NCBI GenBank assembly: GCA_026995955.1
Contig: JALWNJ010000206.1
Span: forward strand, 1 to 16,221
DNA length: 16,221 nt
Direction of reading: 5' to 3'
Origin: Gammaproteobacteria bacterium
GTDB taxonomy: Bacteria; Pseudomonadota; Gammaproteobacteria; J044
The notes below the pieces were generated by a model. The model ran no database searches. It worked only from the letters and a program-made list of their open reading frames with translations, and was not told where the DNA came from. Position numbers and translations under genes: made by a program. Within the stretch, counting starts at the first letter, position 1. Every line of letters begins with the position of its first letter. Shown piece by piece: positions 7,223 to 13,542 of this stretch.

Positions 7223-7588
7223 ATGACGCATTTCGTATTCAAACGGCAGGAAGGGATAATCGAGTGGGGCGAACTTCGATTCCACGCCGTCAGCGGGGGA
7301 TTCGGTCCTGTCTTGCCCGCGGGCAAGTACACAGTCAAGAAAAGGCATGTTGTTGTAGGACCAGGGCTCAAATCAGGGTTCAGAAACCCGCTTACAGGGG
7401 AGGCATGGTTTATCCCACTACAGCCCCAGTTTCACACCAACCGAAACGGCCTCGGCATACACCCGGATGGGAACAAGACTGGCACACTGGGCTGTATCGG
7501 TATCCGTCCGGAGGACTCAGAAGGATTCTGGGAAAAATGGATGGAGACACCAATGCCATTAAGGCCAGATATTCTGATTGTTAAATAA
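7223..7588 (+). CDS. L,D-transpeptidase-like protein (YkuD/DUF2778-type catalytic motif)
   Basis: A 121-residue protein without a signal peptide. The N-terminal half has the small-sheet pattern of DUF2778/YkuD-like enzymes: LRFHAVSGGFGPVLPAGKYTV at about 18-38 (SGG..GP..P.G.Y). The catalytic region is GLGIHPDGNKTGTLGCIGI (77-95), with H80 and C91 as the likely pair. This corresponds to the His...(S/T)xGC motif of L,D-transpeptidases, although the usual S/T-H-G-C reads T-L-G-C here. Such domains attack the stem peptides of peptidoglycan. They occur in secreted cell-wall enzymes, phage lysis proteins and Tlde1-type T6SS effectors. The ribosome-binding site AGGGAG lies 10 bases before ATG 7223. 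Lack of its own export signal means it must reach the wall by another route, or be phage- or T6SS-derived. Confidence 0.72.
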   Translation: MTHFVFKRQEGIIEWGELRFHAVSGGFGPVLPAGKYTVKKRHVVVGPGLKSGFRNPLTGEAWFIPLQPQFHTNRNGLGIHPDGNKTGTLGCIGIRPEDSEGFWEKWMETPMPLRPDILIVK

Positions 7589-7673
7589 ATCTAGAATACA
7601 GAACGAAGCAGTACAAACCCTTTGTCTCGAATCCAGCCTAGTGGCTTAAACCATGCATCACCCACGAGTTGAG

Positions 7674-7745
7674 TTCTAACGCCTGCGTTCAGGTGCGGAT
7701 GGCGCGCGAAGCGGGCCAGACGTCGCCTGTAACGCTTTGTTGGAC
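7674..7745 (-). repeat. attC site of the reverse-transcriptase cassette
   Basis: Bounded by TTCTAAC (7674-7680) and GTTGGAC (7739-7745). The minus-strand leading arm GCGTTACAGGCGACG pairs with GCGTTCAGGTGCGG in the other arm, leaving extra bases on the leading arm as in canonical attC sites. It starts 10 bases past the RT stop codon and marks the left end of the array. Confidence 0.72.
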
Positions 7746-7755
7746 ATTTGAGAGT

Positions 7756-9666
7756 TCACGCCACACCTACAAGTGACTCCCGGGTTCTTCTGAAGATGGC
7801 TTGTAATATCGGTTTTATACCCCCGATTTTGTGTCTGCGGCGCGGCTCTCGAATGGCATCGAGTAGAAGCTTCCGCACTTCTTCATTCCGTGAAGCTGCC
7901 ATCAAATGGAGGAACGGCATGTTATCGCACAGAACCCATGGAACCTCAGGCCTCAAAGCGTGCCTCAGCGTCTCTTTAGCAAAACTCGGTTCGTTTTTTA
8001 CTGAACGAAAAAGCTTCCCAATATCGCGAACTTTTTCATTGGGATGAAAAACTAGCATTTGCACAATTTCTCGATTGTTCTCTCGGCGCTGAACTAGAAG
8101 ACCCGCTATCGCCGCTTGAACATAGGAGTCTGGCTCCTCCCTAAATATTTGAATAAGCCTATTAATCCTGTCGTTGCTCAAATCGGTTCTACTCAAGAGA
8201 TATGCCGCCTCCATACGCAGATAGCGATCTTCAGTCTTCTTTGCTACACGCTTCCAACAGTGATCAACTGTATCGGTTGTTAGCGTGCTGAGATAGCGCA
8301 AGGCCCTGAGGCACTCTGCTTCTTGATGGGGAAAGATAATCTGACCCCCTTTAATCATCTTCATTACATCGTTTTCGATGATGCGTTTCCTAGGGAAGCG
8401 TCGTGTCGTTGCTATTAGTTTCCTAGTTAGCTTCGAGTCCGCGCTCTTGGCGATCTCTTTTAGCAGACGATCCACATAAACATCGCTTCCCAGCAGGGAG
8501 TGCGCCGTAATCCAACGGTTAAAAGCCCGCAAACTGAGCCCTTCTAAGGGGCTTCGAGCGCCGAGAATTTTCTGACCAACTGGAGATTCTTTCTTGGCAA
8601 TTTCGGAAAGAGACTTCAGGTATGCTTTTCTAGTTGTTGCAGGAACAGGACCTCCTCGATAAGTTTTCTGTATTTCGTCAATTATTCGAGATAACTTATC
8701 GACTCGGTCATCTATAAGCAACCGGGAAACCTCACCCCTATGCTCGTCGTATATCTTTGTCTTTGCCGTTTGGACGTTTAAATGTAAAGATCGCAGAGTC
8801 CTTGCCATGAGCAGAACGCATCGTCTTGCATCTTCTCTAGTTTTGGTGAAAATTCTGACATCATCCATATATCTGAAGTACTTTATATCGAATTTCTTTT
8901 CAAGATCAATGAAGGCTTTATCAAGTGGAATGAGAAATACATTCCCAAGGAAACTTGACACGAAGTTGCCTTGGGGAATTCCGCGGTGATGTGCTCGCCC
9001 ATCACCAGTGCGGTCGCACCAGCTCTCCAGAAAAAAACACAAGAGATTTACCAACTCGGTCTCGTAAGGAAGGTATTTTAGTAAATGGTCTCGAAGTATC
9101 GGTAGCTGGATGTTCTCGAAATATGCGGCTATATCTGAAGTTGCAAGGAACCGATAACCTTCGATCTGAAATATTCTCCGGGTTTTCTCATCAAATTCAG
9201 GCCAAAGACGATACCAACCTTCAAATGGATCTACTTCCTCTCGGACTGTCCATTTCTTTAGAAATGGCAATTCCGTTATATCGCTTTCCCGGAAGATAGG
9301 CCCTTTTTTGGGTATCGGGTCTTTAAGCCGCCAGCTAATAACGGATTCAGGAAGTTTTTTGTCGATGTCCGCTGCCATAAGTAAGACGAGTGCGGACAGA
9401 ACTGTTCGATCCTGAATTGGAATTACTGCCCCAGGCCTGAAAGCCAGCGGCCCTTTCGGTACCTCAACTCGGAAAAGTGCTCTTGGCTGGTATGTATTGG
9501 TACGAAGCCTGTTTATCGTCTCTTGAACCTGGCGAGCTAGATCCAAACCATAGACGTCAGTCGAGTAAAGGTCTTCAGCGAAATCCTGTTTCACGTCAGT
9601 TCGGGCCAAGTGCCATCCTCGTGTGATGGTTTCCTTGGTTAATAGCTCTTTCCAAAGTTTTCCCAT
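7756..9666 (-). CDS. Cassette-borne reverse transcriptase with C-terminal helical repeats
   Basis: A 636-residue RNA-directed DNA polymerase. RT motifs in order: PIQDRTVLSAL (83-93, motif 2 region), ATSDIAAYFENI (175-186, catalytic D178), GIPQGNFVSSFLGN (229-242, QG of motif 4), YFRYMDDVRIF (263-273, YMDD at 266-269), and LNVQTAKTKI (296-305). All catalytic Asp residues are present, so it should be active. There is no maturase or HNH domain, arguing against a group II intron. Residues about 480-610 (MEAAYLLS..., VQAAIAGLLV, HPNEKVRDIG, RNEEVRKLLLDAI) look like HEAT-type helical repeats, as in the UG/Abi defence-associated RTs. The subgroup cannot be assigned by eye. ATG 9666 has only a weak GGAT upstream. 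The cassette leaves 19 bases before and 10 after the ORF, so no separate ncRNA gene fits. Confidence 0.9.
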   Translation of the reverse strand: MGKLWKELLTKETITRGWHLARTDVKQDFAEDLYSTDVYGLDLARQVQETINRLRTNTYQPRALFRVEVPKGPLAFRPGAVIPIQDRTVLSALVLLMAADIDKKLPESVISWRLKDPIPKKGPIFRESDITELPFLKKWTVREEVDPFEGWYRLWPEFDEKTRRIFQIEGYRFLATSDIAAYFENIQLPILRDHLLKYLPYETELVNLLCFFLESWCDRTGDGRAHHRGIPQGNFVSSFLGNVFLIPLDKAFIDLEKKFDIKYFRYMDDVRIFTKTREDARRCVLLMARTLRSLHLNVQTAKTKIYDEHRGEVSRLLIDDRVDKLSRIIDEIQKTYRGGPVPATTRKAYLKSLSEIAKKESPVGQKILGARSPLEGLSLRAFNRWITAHSLLGSDVYVDRLLKEIAKSADSKLTRKLIATTRRFPRKRIIENDVMKMIKGGQIIFPHQEAECLRALRYLSTLTTDTVDHCWKRVAKKTEDRYLRMEAAYLLSRTDLSNDRINRLIQIFREEPDSYVQAAIAGLLVQRRENNREIVQMLVFHPNEKVRDIGKLFRSVKNEPSFAKETLRHALRPEVPWVLCDNMPFLHLMAASRNEEVRKLLLDAIREPRRRHKIGGIKPILQAIFRRTRESLVGVA

Positions 9667-9685
9667 GGTGTCTCAATCCAAGGGG

Positions 9686-9746
9686 GCCCAACGATTAACT
9701 AAGCGGCGCCGTTTTTTTTGGCTTCCGCTTAAGTTTTTTGTTATCC
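9686..9746 (-). repeat. attC site of the three-helix membrane protein cassette
   Basis: Bounded by GCCCAAC (9686-9692) and GTTATCC (9740-9746), 61 bases. The arms AACTTAAGCGGAAGCC (minus) and AACTAAGCGGCGCC pair with extra bases on the minus-strand leading arm. A run of eight T on the plus strand sits in the loop. It is the shortest of the five clear sites. Confidence 0.75.
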
Positions 9747-9768
9747 GATGCTGCGTATCGATATCGTG

Positions 9769-10293
9769 TTAGACACACAGAGCAATAACAGCAGATATAA
9801 GTAACACAACCCAAATGGCTCCGAATATAACGGGATATAACTTTCGCACGGACCAGGTTGTTAAGGGAGGCTTATACCATTTATTTTCTGGCCTCCTTAG
9901 GTATTCATTCTGTGAAGATATAATCTGCATGTAAAATTGGTCCTCTTTAGGTACTTCGTTTTTCACTAGTTCTTCAATCATTTTCCAGCGCTCTAATCGA
10001 GCGGAGGCATAGAGGTGATTGCCCTTCTGGATTAGTGCAAACATGATGGAAAATGCTAACCCAAAAAATGACACAAATAATATCAGGATTGCATGATTCT
10101 CATTTTTTAAAATCAGTATAGTTGCCGAAATCAATGCAGCCATAACCATTAAGAACCAACGCTCCCATGCCGAATATATGCTTTCCGAATCCGACATTAT
10201 CTTTTGAATAAACTTAATTTCATCAACAAGATATTTCCCTTTTGCTGTAAGGAAATTATTCTTATCTGGTAGATTATCGCTGGACTCAGTCAT
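9769..10293 (-). CDS. Small three-helix membrane protein, integron cassette
   Basis: A 174-residue protein I do not recognise. Predicted transmembrane helices: 46-63 (WFLMVMAALISATILIL), 67-88 (HAILILFVSFFGLAFSIMF) and 152-172 (LYPVIFGAIWVVLLISAVIAL). The 45-residue N-terminus is hydrophilic, and a soluble loop of about 60 residues between helices 2 and 3 contains a charged helix (ARLERWKMIEELVKNEVPK). There is no signal peptide and no enzymatic motif. The layout of two tight helices, a long cytosolic helix-rich stretch and a third helix recalls SLATT-like or other small effector membrane proteins, but that is only topology. ATG 10293 has GGAG 14 bases upstream. It is a stand-alone cassette gene, AT-rich, next to the RT cassette. 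Confidence 0.75.
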   Translation of the reverse strand: MTESSDNLPDKNNFLTAKGKYLVDEIKFIQKIMSDSESIYSAWERWFLMVMAALISATILILKNENHAILILFVSFFGLAFSIMFALIQKGNHLYASARLERWKMIEELVKNEVPKEDQFYMQIISSQNEYLRRPENKWYKPPLTTWSVRKLYPVIFGAIWVVLLISAVIALCV

Positions 10294-10333
10294 GCAATTT
10301 TAGTCTCCACATTTTTTCCTGAATCTATTTTTC

Positions 10334-10413
10334 GGATAACGTTCGCCATAACCGACGTAAAAAGCAGAGCGAAGCGGCGTTTTTGCACGTCCTGGTTGAT
10401 GGCATTGTTATGC
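10334..10413 (-). repeat. attC site of the anchored SH3-like protein cassette
   Basis: Bounded by GGATAAC (10334-10340) and GTTATGC (10407-10413), 80 bases. The arms GCCATCAACCAGGACGT (minus) and GCCATAACCGACGT pair, with extra bases on the minus-strand leading arm. The centre contains GCAGAGCGAAGCGGCG. It is the most canonical site of the set. Confidence 0.82.
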
Positions 10414-10422
10414 GTTTTTGTT

Positions 10423-10857
10423 TTACTCATAGCTGATATTTTCGATAGCTACCCAACCGACTTTACTTGCGCAACCCCCTCCGTTAATTTGCACTTTTTG
10501 CCACATATCAATACCGCCCTTTTTTGCAGTTTCACCGAGAAGTATGATTGGAGTTCCGCCTACCACCATGCACACATGCTTTGATTTATCCATGGCCGCC
10601 TCGATACTGGGAGTGCTAACCACAAGTACGGAACCACCTTTCGCGTTTCTGAGTACATAACTCTTAACTTGGGGCGACGGGGAATTGTTGTAATTGATGT
10701 TTACGTTCCCGTTGTTTTCTCCAATGGCAGGACTTTGGTTTCCCTGAGTAGTAGCTACGCTACCCGCTTGAGTCCCGGACTCAGACTGCCCAGGGATGAA
10801 GGCGATAGCAAGGCTAACGATAGACGCAATTGAACCCCAGAAACCTATTTTCTGCAT
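10423..10857 (-). CDS. Membrane-anchored protein with C-terminal SH3-like region, integron cassette
   Basis: A 144-residue protein of unknown function. One N-terminal membrane segment (residues 2-22, QKIGFWGSIASIVSLAIAFIP) is followed by a low-complexity linker (about 23-63) with TQGNQSPAIGENNGNVNINY, a pattern seen in many small hypothetical proteins. The C-terminal 80 residues have short strands and end in GWVAIENISYE, resembling bacterial SH3 domains, which often bind cell wall. C112-like Cys residues (HVC, GGGC) could form a disulfide. ATG 10857 was chosen because AAAAGGA lies eight bases upstream. An in-frame ATG at 10899 would give 158 residues but sits 14 bases from the attC site with no ribosome-binding site. 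The domain call is inference. Confidence 0.68.
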   Translation of the reverse strand: MQKIGFWGSIASIVSLAIAFIPGQSESGTQAGSVATTQGNQSPAIGENNGNVNINYNNSPSPQVKSYVLRNAKGGSVLVVSTPSIEAAMDKSKHVCMVVGGTPIILLGETAKKGGIDMWQKVQINGGGCASKVGWVAIENISYE

Positions 10858-10912
10858 GAGCGTAATCCTTTTGTAAGAAGCAAACAGTTTTCGAATCATG
10901 TTCTATTCAGAC

Positions 10913-10991
10913 GCATAACGACAACGATAACTCGCGCAAAACTCAGCGCATTGCGCTGAGTTTTGCGTCAAAGTTAATTGACTTGTTAGCT
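10913..10991 (-). repeat. attC site of the acetyltransferase cassette
   Basis: Bounded by GCATAAC (10913-10919) and GTTAGCT (10985-10991), 79 bases. The centre is a long perfect hairpin, GCAAAACTCAGCGC with GCGCTGAGTTTTGC, around a two-base loop. The stop codon of the GNAT gene (TAA, 10986-10988) lies inside the first box, as is common for cassette ORFs. Confidence 0.82.
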
Positions 10992-11402
10992 GATAATTTT
11001 CTGCCCACGATCTAGAACCCAGCACCTGGGGTTATTTTCAAACCCTAAATGCTCATAATATGAGTTTGCATCAGGAGCAGCCACGAGAATTAATTTACAT
11101 TCCTCATTCAGTTGCTCCTGCGTAAGGAACAGCAATATCTTGCCAACCCCATTCTTTTGATATTTTTGATCTACCGCAAGATCTGACAAATAGCAGGCAT
11201 AATGAAAATCCGTTACTGAACGGGCTATACCAATTAGCTCATGACCATGCCAAGCACTTACAACAAGATTACTATTTTTTACAACTCCTTCCATGCACTC
11301 TGAATTGTGAATGAGCCTACGATCAGCAAGGCTAGACTTTTCCAATAGCCCTACGAATTGCTCAGAAGTTATTGGTTCATTGATTTTGTACTCGATGTTA
11401 AT
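10986..11402 (-). CDS. GNAT-family N-acetyltransferase with probable ATT start, integron cassette
   Basis: A 138-residue GNAT acetyltransferase if read from ATT 11402. The acetyl-CoA-binding motif A is CYLSDLAVDQKYQKNGVGKI (about 70-89), with Q-K-N-G-V-G as the Q/RxxGxG/A loop, and YYEHLGF near 114-120 is the usual motif B. The N-terminal segment NIEYKINEPITSEQFVGLLE is in frame and looks like a genuine family N-terminus. Yet it contains no ATG, GTG or TTG before the TTG at 11345, and a TAA directly precedes the ATT. ATT is a known rare start codon. If TTG 11345 is used instead, the protein is 119 residues and loses the first strand and helix. The substrate is unknown. Confidence 0.8.
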   Translation of the reverse strand: MNIEYKINEPITSEQFVGLLEKSSLADRRLIHNSECMEGVVKNSNLVVSAWHGHELIGIARSVTDFHYACYLSDLAVDQKYQKNGVGKILLFLTQEQLNEECKLILVAAPDANSYYEHLGFENNPRCWVLDRGQKIIS

Positions 11403-11412
11403 TTATTTCTTC

Positions 11413-11486
11413 AGCTAACGGAATAAAGCTAAGCAGAATTGGCGGCGCGCAGCGAAGCCAATTTCTGCTTCAGCGACTTGTTGGAT
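11413..11486 (-). repeat. attC site of the leader cassette
   Basis: Bounded by AGCTAAC (11413-11419) and GTTGGAT (11480-11486), 74 bases. The arms CTGAAGCAGAAATTGGC (minus) and CTAAGCAGAATTGGC pair with two extra bases on the minus-strand leading arm. The next RYYYAAC box to the right is at 11695-11701, defining a cassette of about 282 bases. Confidence 0.8.
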
Positions 11487-11583
11487 CATGGACATTCCAA
11501 GCAAGAACAGCCCTTTTCAAAGCCACCGTGCCAGCCATCAAAACCTGAAATATGGCTGTAAATTTGAGCCCTTCACGAACCAC
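11470..11583 (-). CDS. Possible 37-residue ORF in the leader cassette
   Basis: A GTG-started frame ending at TGA 11470-11472, inside the attC site. The peptide has a hydrophobic middle (LKFTAIFQVLMAGTVAL) and a polar end (WNVHDPTSR). Cassette ORFs often stop inside attC, which favours it. There is no ribosome-binding site, the frame has no ATG before residue 16, and it overlaps a large palindrome. It may be a decayed end of a longer gene or simply chance. Confidence 0.22.
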   Translation of the reverse strand: MVREGLKFTAIFQVLMAGTVALKRAVLAWNVHDPTSR

Positions 11584-11665
11584 TTCTGTTATCCTGCGAA
11601 GCTTTAGGGTTCGTGAATAGCATAAATTTTCGAATTTGTCAGCCTTTGTTTTGATTTGATGGCTG
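11532..11665. repeat. 134-bp imperfect palindrome in the leader cassette
   Basis: Three nested pairings share one axis. The outer pair is CAGCCATCAAAAC (11532-11544) with GTTTTGATTTGATGGCTG (11648-11665, containing a five-base insertion). The middle pair is GGCTGTAAATTTG (about 11554-11566) with CGAATTTGTCAGCC (about 11631-11644). The inner pair is a perfect 10 bp, TTCACGAACC (11572-11581) with GGTTCGTGAA (11608-11617). No transposase is present. It could be a structured RNA, a MITE-like element or a protein-binding palindrome. Confidence 0.6.
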
Positions 11666-11683
11666 TATTAACCAATTGATTTT

Positions 11684-11689
11684 ATTATA
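11684..11689 (-). promoter_or_regulatory. Possible -10 box upstream of the cassette array
   Basis: A perfect TATAAT on the minus strand in an AT-rich stretch just inside the first cassette boundary. The hexamer 17 bases upstream is TATAGT, a poor -35, so it is weak evidence. If active it would transcribe the whole array leftward. Confidence 0.25.
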
Positions 11690-11694
11690 TTTTG

Positions 11695-11743
11695 ATCCAA
11701 CAGTTAACTATACTGCGCGAATTTCAGTATAGCATCGATAATT
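11695..11743 (-). repeat. Degenerate short attC-like site at the modC edge
   Basis: ATCCAAC (11695-11701) is a proper box. An 8-bp perfect stem, CTATACTG (11708-11715) with CAGTATAG (11725-11732), follows, but the opposite box (GATAATT, 11737-11743) matches only five of seven positions. It could be a worn attC or the remnant of an attI. It lies 24 bases from the modC stop codon. Confidence 0.4.
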
Positions 11744-11767
11744 TCTCTGAACTGTCTATATAGCACA

Positions 11768-12871
11768 TTAACAGTCGCACCTTGAACGCTTGGCCGCTGA
11801 CTCGCCCTCCTGAATCCCCTCCAGCACCACACTCATCACCTGAGCCACTGCTGCTTTCCCCTTCGAAAGCCCCAGCTCCCGAACCGACCGCCGCGTGATC
11901 CGCGCCAGCAATTCCTGGCCTGCCACTTCCAGCCGGACGAGGCAGGTCGCGTCGCTCTCCGGCTCTATGGCCCGTACCCTGGCCGGCAGACGGTTGAGAA
12001 TACTGCTGGCTGCCTCGGCATCCAGCGCGATGCTGACATCGCGGGCGGGGATGCGCAGGCGCAGTTCGGCGCCTTTCGGCAGCGGGCCCGAGGGCACCAG
12101 CAGGCGCAGGGGGCCGACGGCGATTTCCAGCAGGCCGTCTTCCGCGTGATGACCAACTACACGACCGCGCAAAAGGCTTGCGGGCTCGCCGGCCTCGCCA
12201 CTGATTATGGGCAGCAGTTCCTCGACTGGCCCGTGGTGGACGATGCCCCCCTGCTCCATGAGCAACACGCGGTCGGCGAGACGGGCCACTTCGTCGGTGC
12301 TGTGGGTGACATGGAGCACGGGCATCTTCAGGTGCCGGTGCAGGCGTTCGAGATAGGGCAGGATCTCGGCCTTGCGGGCGGCGTCGAGGGCGGCGAGCGG
12401 TTCGTCCATGAGCAGCAGGCGGGGGCTGGTGGCCAGGGCACGGCCGATGGCGACCCGCTGGCGCTCGCCGCCGGAGAGGCCCCGGGGGTGGCGCTGGAGC
12501 AGCGGTTCCAGGCCCAGCAGGTCGATGATCTCCTCGAGTTCGATGCGCCTTTCTTGAGCCGGCAGCCGGCACCAGCCGTAACGCAGGTTGTCGTGCACGG
12601 ACAGGTGTTCGAAGAGGCTTGCCTCCTGGAAGACGAAACCGAGAGCGCGGCGGTGCACGGGCTGGCGGCGATCCCCGTCCTGCCAGATCTCGCCATCGAC
12701 CCGCACGGTCCCACGGGCTGCGCGTTCCAGCCCGGCGATGGCGCGCAGCAGGGTGGTCTTGCCGCAGCCGGAGGGGCCGAAGACGGCGGTGATGCCGGGT
12801 TCGTTCACGGCGAAGGCGGCCTGCAGACGGAACTCGCCACGGCTCAGAGTGAGATCGACCTTCAGACTCAC
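11768..12871 (-). CDS. modC: Molybdate ABC transporter ATP-binding protein ModC
   Basis: A 367-residue ATPase powering molybdate import. It shows Walker [10 protein letters not shown] (32-40), Q-loop Q82 in FVFQEASLF, signature LSGGERQRV (132-140), Walker B LLLMDEP (152-158) and switch H190 in HVTHSTDE. The C-terminal region (about 285-357) is the molybdate-binding TOBE/Mop domain typical of ModC. The length is normal for the family. The GTG start at 12871 overlaps the modB stop by four bases (GTGA). The last residues, AAKRSRCDC, extend past the usual Mop end. The stop lies 66 bases from the first cassette boundary, so the tail could be sequence gained at the insertion edge. Confidence 0.92.
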   Translation of the reverse strand: MSLKVDLTLSRGEFRLQAAFAVNEPGITAVFGPSGCGKTTLLRAIAGLERAARGTVRVDGEIWQDGDRRQPVHRRALGFVFQEASLFEHLSVHDNLRYGWCRLPAQERRIELEEIIDLLGLEPLLQRHPRGLSGGERQRVAIGRALATSPRLLLMDEPLAALDAARKAEILPYLERLHRHLKMPVLHVTHSTDEVARLADRVLLMEQGGIVHHGPVEELLPIISGEAGEPASLLRGRVVGHHAEDGLLEIAVGPLRLLVPSGPLPKGAELRLRIPARDVSIALDAEAASSILNRLPARVRAIEPESDATCLVRLEVAGQELLARITRRSVRELGLSKGKAAVAQVMSVVLEGIQEGESAAKRSRCDC

Positions 12872-13542
12872 GACCTTGTGCCCCCGCTGCGCCCTGCCCG
12901 CTGCAACAGCAGCAGGACGAGGAAGGAGAGCAGCAGCAGACCGGCGGAGAGCTTGTGCGCGCTGGCGTAGTCCAGCGCCTCGACATGGTCGTAGATCGCG
13001 ATGGAGAGCACCTGCGTCTCGCCGGGGATGTTGCCGCCGATCATCAGCACCACGCCGAACTCGCCCACGGTGTGGGCAAACCCAAGCACGGTGGCGGTGA
13101 GGAAGCCGTGGCGCGCCAGCGGCAGGGCGACGCTGAGGAAGCGGTCCACGGGACCGGCGCGCAGGGTGGCGGCCACCTCCAGCGGGCGCGGGCCGATGGC
13201 GCGAAAGGCGTTCTGCAGCGGCTGCACCACGAAAGGGAGCGAATAGATCACCGAGCCGATGACCATGCCAGCAAAGCTGAAGGCGAGCCGCGGCCCGCCC
13301 AGGGCCTCGACCACGCGCCCCACCGGCCCCTGCGGGGCCAGGGCCACCAGCAGGTAGAAGCCGACCACGGTGGGCGGCAGGATCAGCGGCAGCGACACCA
13401 GGGCCTCGACCGCGGGCAGCCAGCGGCCGCGGGCATGGGCCAGCCACCAGGCGAGCGGCGTGCCGATCAGGAGCAGGATGACGGTGGTGACGCCCGCCAA
13501 TTGCAGGGTAATCAAAAGCGCCTGCAGGTCCGCCTCACTCAT
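12868..13542 (-). CDS. modB: Molybdate ABC transporter permease ModB
   Basis: A 224-residue inner-membrane permease that dimerises and couples to ModC. About five hydrophobic segments are visible: 7-30, 44-68, 80-105, 130-160 and 195-215. The cytoplasmic coupling loop is [20 protein letters not shown] (about 124-143), followed by the characteristic [20 protein letters not shown]. Start ATG 13542 gives [13 protein letters not shown], the usual beginning, and overlaps the modA stop by eight bases. The upstream in-frame extension is modA sequence in the wrong frame. It is coupled to modC by GTGA. Confidence 0.92.
   Translation of the reverse strand: MSEADLQALLITLQLAGVTTVILLLIGTPLAWWLAHARGRWLPAVEALVSLPLILPPTVVGFYLLVALAPQGPVGRVVEALGGPRLAFSFAGMVIGSVIYSLPFVVQPLQNAFRAIGPRPLEVAATLRAGPVDRFLSVALPLARHGFLTATVLGFAHTVGEFGVVLMIGGNIPGETQVLSIAIYDHVEALDYASAHKLSAGLLLLSFLVLLLLQRAGRSGGTRS

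Larger units (their letters stand above)
7674..11701 (-). mobile_element. Integron gene-cassette array without integrase (CALIN-type)
   Basis: Five attC-like sites (7674-7745, 9686-9746, 10334-10413, 10913-10991, 11413-11486) alternate with single minus-strand ORFs. A further RYYYAAC box, ATCCAAC, lies at 11695-11701. Expected cassette boundaries, cut inside the box preceding each ORF, give cassettes of about 282, 500, 579, 648 and 2012 bases. Every site has RYYYAAC on the left and GTTRRRY on the right as printed, and the minus-strand leading arm always carries the extra unpaired bases, matching cassettes read on the minus strand. The integrase and attI would be expected to the right, but modC lies there. 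The array is AT-richer than both flanks. Confidence 0.82.

Noticed and set aside
7589..7673. Possible further cassette including the L,D-transpeptidase gene
   Set aside because: No attC-like site is found left of 7674, and those genes run on the opposite strand with their own promoter candidate. The array is taken to end at 7674.
7756..9666. Retron or group II intron interpretation of the RT
   Set aside because: There is no space for msr-msd inside the cassette, and no maturase, HNH domain or intron RNA domain V-like hairpin next to the ORF.
7674..11486. CRISPR array from the recurring short inverted repeats
   Set aside because: The repeated elements are hundreds of bases apart, differ in sequence and flank ORFs. 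They fit attC, not direct repeats with spacers.
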